Source: Ulota crispa
Taxonomy: Eukaryota; Streptophyta; Bryopsida; Orthotrichales; Orthotrichaceae
Direction: 5' to 3'
Length of the DNA: 64,000 bases
Assembly (NCBI GenBank): GCA_963920765.1
Contig: OY987245.1
Coordinates: forward strand, 15,950,727 to 16,014,726
A model generated the notes under the pieces. The model saw nothing but the letters and a program-made list of their open reading frames with translations, was not told where the DNA came from and ran no database searches. Below, piece after piece: positions 60,756 through 64,000 of the stretch. Position 1 is the stretch's first letter, and the number at the start of each line of letters is the position of its first letter. Made by a program: the position numbers and the translations under genes.

Positions 60756-61721
60756 ATGACGACTGATGCTACCCGCGTCAAGACTCCCTTCACCTACGAC
60801 TCCACTGCAAGCGATGTCATCGCCGGCGTCGACCTCACTGGCAAGCGCGCCATCGTCACGGGCGCCTCGTCCGGCCTCGGCCTCGAGACTGCTCGTGCGC
60901 TGGCTTCAGCAGGGGCCGAGGTGACTCTGACAGTCCGCAACGTCGAAACTGGCAAGAAAATCGCAGCGGACATCTCTGGCAAGACGGGGAACAAGAAAGT
61001 GTTCGTGGCGCCGCTCGACATCAACAGCCACGCATCTATTGAGGCATTCATTGGAGCGTGGAACGGGCCGCTGCACATCCTTGTCAACAACGCCGGGGTC
61101 GCGGCGTTTCCTGAGATCCAGAGAACGCCGGAGGGGTGGGAGCAGCAGTTCGCCACCAACCACCTGGGTCACTTTGAGCTCGCGCTGGGGCTCCACGACG
61201 CCCTCGCCGCCGCCAAGCACGCACGCGTTGTGTCCGTGAGCTCGTTTGGCCATGCCTTTTCGCCGGTTGTGTTCGACGACATCCACTACGAGAAGCGCGA
61301 GTACAACGCCTTTACGGCGTACGGGCAGTCGAAGACGGCGAATGTGCTGTTCGCCGTGGAAGCCAGCAAGCGGTGGGCCAAGGACGGAATCACCGTCAAT
61401 GCTTGCCACCCCGGCGCCATTTTGGAGACCAAAATATGGCGGCACTATAAGCCAGACCCGGAGATGGCGAAGACGTTTGCGAACATGAAGACCAAAAATG
61501 AGGAACAGGGTGCGTCGACGCAAGTGTTGCTGGCGGCATCGCCCCTGGTGGACGGGATCAGCGGGCGGTATTTCCAGGACAACAACGAAGCGGCCGTGGT
61601 TCCCGGCCTCGAAACGAACTCCGAACCTGATGGTGTAAATCCGTACGCGCTCGACGCAGGTGACGCCGCGAGACTGTGGGAGGCGTCTGTGGAAATGCTC
61701 AAGCAAAGGAGTGCGGTGTGA
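60756..61721 (+). CDS. Short-chain dehydrogenase/reductase, copy B
   Basis: Intronless paralogue of copy A, also 321 residues from GCACCATGAC. Cofactor motif TGASSGLG (35-42), NNAG (111-114), SVSS (160-163) and YGQSK (Tyr189, Lys193) are intact, so an active oxidoreductase is expected; the substrate is unknown. After the HPG motif this copy reads HPGAILETKIWRHYKPDPEM where copy A has HPGEIWETNLGRHMKPDPEM. This lid/substrate loop is the main region of difference. GC-rich third positions and lack of introns are as in copy A. The TATA-like box upstream is intact, and the stop region (GCGGTGTGATCCTTAGGGAG) exists once, without minisatellite expansion. Copy B therefore looks closer to the ancestral locus. 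Confidence 0.92.
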   Translation: MTTDATRVKTPFTYDSTASDVIAGVDLTGKRAIVTGASSGLGLETARALASAGAEVTLTVRNVETGKKIAADISGKTGNKKVFVAPLDINSHASIEAFIGAWNGPLHILVNNAGVAAFPEIQRTPEGWEQQFATNHLGHFELALGLHDALAAAKHARVVSVSSFGHAFSPVVFDDIHYEKREYNAFTAYGQSKTANVLFAVEASKRWAKDGITVNACHPGAILETKIWRHYKPDPEMAKTFANMKTKNEEQGASTQVLLAASPLVDGISGRYFQDNNEAAVVPGLETNSEPDGVNPYALDAGDAARLWEASVEMLKQRSAV

Positions 61722-61915
61722 TCCTTAGGGAGTAGCGGTAACCTGCACTTGTTTTGAGGGAGTGCCCTTGTTCCAAGTGCTAGGGCTTGATAGGAGAATT
61801 TGGGTCTGAAACCTGCTAGTACTTTTCACACGTCAAAAGTCAAGCTGTGTGTTGTTATATATAACTTATTGAGAGCTTGGGATCAATTGTGAAGTCAGTT
61901 TTGTTTTGGTGATCG

Positions 61916-63170
61916 ACCTAAATGCCTGAGGCTACTTTTTTGTTCCAGAAAGGCATTTTGGAAATTTTGGAACTGTAGTTGTAAGATCAAAGGCTGAGAC
62001 AAAATTGTAAATATAAGATCTTGAACTCAAGGCTTCTGGATAATGTTGGCAAAATATAATTTCAAGAATTGCATGCAAATGTGAACATATTTGAGATTGA
62101 ATGTGGATGAGTACAAAAGACATTGTTTCTTTTGCAATAGTCAAAAACTCATTATTCCAAAATGGCAATTTTTGTGTATAAAATTCAGAACATTCAAGAG
62201 CACTCAACAAGCTTGCCCTCCTTCCAACTGAAGAGTGTGGAATATTCCACACCCATCAGTAGCTAAGAGGATACGTGGCTGAATTTGTCAAAGAGTTTAT
62301 GAAAGAGAGGCTCAGTTTAGTGCACATACGTTGATGTGTGGGCCAGCCATGTCAGAAAAATTTTAAAAAAAAGAAAAAAGAAAAAAAACTTGTTTTTTTT
62401 GTCATGATGAAGTTTGTGGATGATACTTGAAGAGAGAGAAAGGCAGCCTCTCTTCAAGCTACTGAATGTTATGTTGGGAAGCAATTCTTTTTGATGATTT
62501 AGTATTTATTGTTGTTATTTCAAATCTAATGACTCCCTTTTTAAATGTATGACAACAATCACACAAAGGAACGTGCAATGTAATAGTCAAAAAGCTACAA
62601 TTTACCACAAGGAAACTTTAGCTCCAATTATTGGCCACCAATGATTATGAACAAAGAGACTTCAAGTGTGCATGAATTCTAGTTCCTATGAGAGAGATAT
62701 CCCTAGTGAAATCAGCGCAAAAACATATCTAGATTTTATTAAATGATGAGTTTTTGATAGAAGGCCCCTCACTACGTAGAGAGAAGTCTTGAATTTATTT
62801 GAACTTGCTGACTCTTTTTCAAAAGTAGCAACTCATCATAGGCTCTTTAGTAGCACACTTTAGCACACTTTTAAATGATTTCTGAGCATGCTTGCTATTG
62901 GTGCAAAAGCCTTCTCATGTTAGAGTTCCCAAATTTTGAATGCCCCAAAAGAACACTATTTTCCACTTCAAAGCCCTATAATCTCACAATTCTTGCTGAC
63001 AAAAGCTTTAAATTTTTATATATATCATAACAAAGTATCCTACCGCTAATTGATAACAAAATTCACCCAAATTTCATATATCATTTGTGTTTTTAATCTT
63101 TGGCATCAAAACAATTCATTTTAAGTGTTTGAATTTGATGAAACTAAGTCAAAGAACCTTAGGGGTTAGA
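61916..63170 (+). repeat. Dispersed repeat downstream of SDR copy B
   Basis: It begins near CCTAAATGCCTGAGG and ends near CCTTAGGGGTTAG, loosely inverted ends like those of the TTAA families. It matches 46,230-47,106 inversely and 30,501-31,440 in part. No coding capacity. Because it exists apart from an SDR at 30.5 kb, it is an element that was already beside the gene when the pair was duplicated. Confidence 0.55.
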
Positions 63171-64000
63171 CACTACTTCAGGTTCAAGTAAAGGCATCCC
63201 AAAAATCATAAAAGAATGAAAAGTAACTACAAAGGTTAGGCATGCATGCATGACCAATCACAATAAAAAAATAAAACGCTCATGAGGAATCATTTAAAGA
63301 CGTAGACAAAAATCAAATGATTCTTCAAAGCTCTAGTGTACACATTGCAAGTAAAAATAGAAAAAGTTGATGTTCCAAATAAGTACAGTGAGTAACTAGC
63401 ATTGAATTGAATTGACAGTCAAGGACCTTTGCTTAAGCTACCACAATCAAATGGTACTCTTGCACATAGAATTTTTTATGAACACCGAGTCCTTTGAGTT
63501 GAGTAAATCATTTAAAGGGCAGTTCACACCACTTCCCACTTTCCATCTCTACAAATCCCACCTCAACGTGCAATCCAAGTTTTGTTGAATTATTGAGGGC
63601 AAAAGGAGTACTAAACAAAGCCATGTATTTTCTATGTAATTTTTTTGATAAGACTTGGGTTGAAATTTTGATATGACAAAACATTCAGTCCCAACCTTGT
63701 GAGTAATCTCAACTTCTTTGATACCAAGACTTTCAAAAAGAGTTGCCATTCAAACAAAATGCAATAAACCAAGACATACATGAAATGTGAGATGGAGTAT
63801 GAAGAGCCAAGTTCCAACTTTGGACTTTGATACACTAACCAAATTCTCAAATTCCAGTGGAAAGTGGGACATAGTATGAACCATCCCTAAGGGTGAAAAC
63901 AATCTAGGTCCACATTGGCCATTTCTGCTAGGCCTATCTCCAATAGACTCTTTGTTTGTCCTTGCTTCTAGCCGGCATTATGCTTCTGCTTTTCAACAGA
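63171..64000. other. AT-rich DNA, no gene recognised
   Basis: Overlapping minus-strand frames of 66-72 codons at 63,549-63,850 have no motif I recognise. Nothing else is supported. Confidence 0.4.

Larger units (their letters stand above)
60205..63161 (+). repeat. Right arm of the inverted duplication carrying SDR copy B
   Basis: Plus-strand counterpart of 46,230-49,098 in inverse orientation, with about 11.1 kb between the arms. The genes point away from each other. Both arms include about 0.5-0.6 kb upstream of the SDR start and about 1.3-1.4 kb downstream, the latter made of a dispersed repeat. Confidence 0.85.

Overview
The window is AT-rich, repeat-dense nuclear DNA of a land plant, most likely a moss. 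Three observations point there. A many-exon gene encodes the centriole/basal-body protein CCDC61/VFL3, which is kept only in lineages with motile cells, so seed plants are excluded. A captured piece of mitochondrial cox1 lies between two group II introns, and its exon length (332 nt) equals the spacing of the bryophyte cox1 intron sites I remember as i732 and i1064. A broken gene at 51.6-56.0 kb resembles a multicopy ORF family I associate with moss genomes. All family names are from memory and from reading the sequence; nothing was searched.

Layout. 1-12.9 kb holds no convincing host gene: TTAA-flanked and foldback elements (one nested in another), a GC-rich SINE-like block, and a degenerate 180-bp tandem repeat. 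12.98-20.29 kb (minus) is the CCDC61/VFL3 gene, about 16 exons, with a 943-bp TTAA-flanked element in one intron. 21.26-23.42 kb (minus) is a two-exon membrane-protein gene with DUF2985-like and PLAC8 regions. 24.5-32.7 kb is MITE territory. 32,738-36,471 is a CACTA-type element (11-bp inverted ends, TGC target duplication) carrying a mitochondrial insert: the C-terminal part of a group II intron maturase, a cox1 exon and the start of the next intron. 36.5-42 kb holds further MITEs. A small secreted-protein gene at 42.2-42.8 kb has an in-frame TAG.

From 46.2 to 63.2 kb lies an inverted duplication. Two GC-rich intronless short-chain dehydrogenase/reductase (SDR) genes, 47,564-48,529 (minus) and 60,756-61,721 (plus), sit with about 0.5-0.6 kb of upstream DNA and a downstream repeat on arms of about 2.9 kb, separated by about 11 kb. 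Between them is a broken, transposase-like multicopy gene. The left SDR copy ends inside a 25-bp minisatellite (12 units) that grew from its own stop-codon region. The two SDR proteins differ mostly within one short stretch after the catalytic Tyr/Lys.

The most notable items are the CACTA element with mitochondrial cargo, the clustered divergence of the SDR pair, the stop-codon minisatellite, and several MITE families whose mobility is shown by nested copies or filled/empty sites inside this one window.
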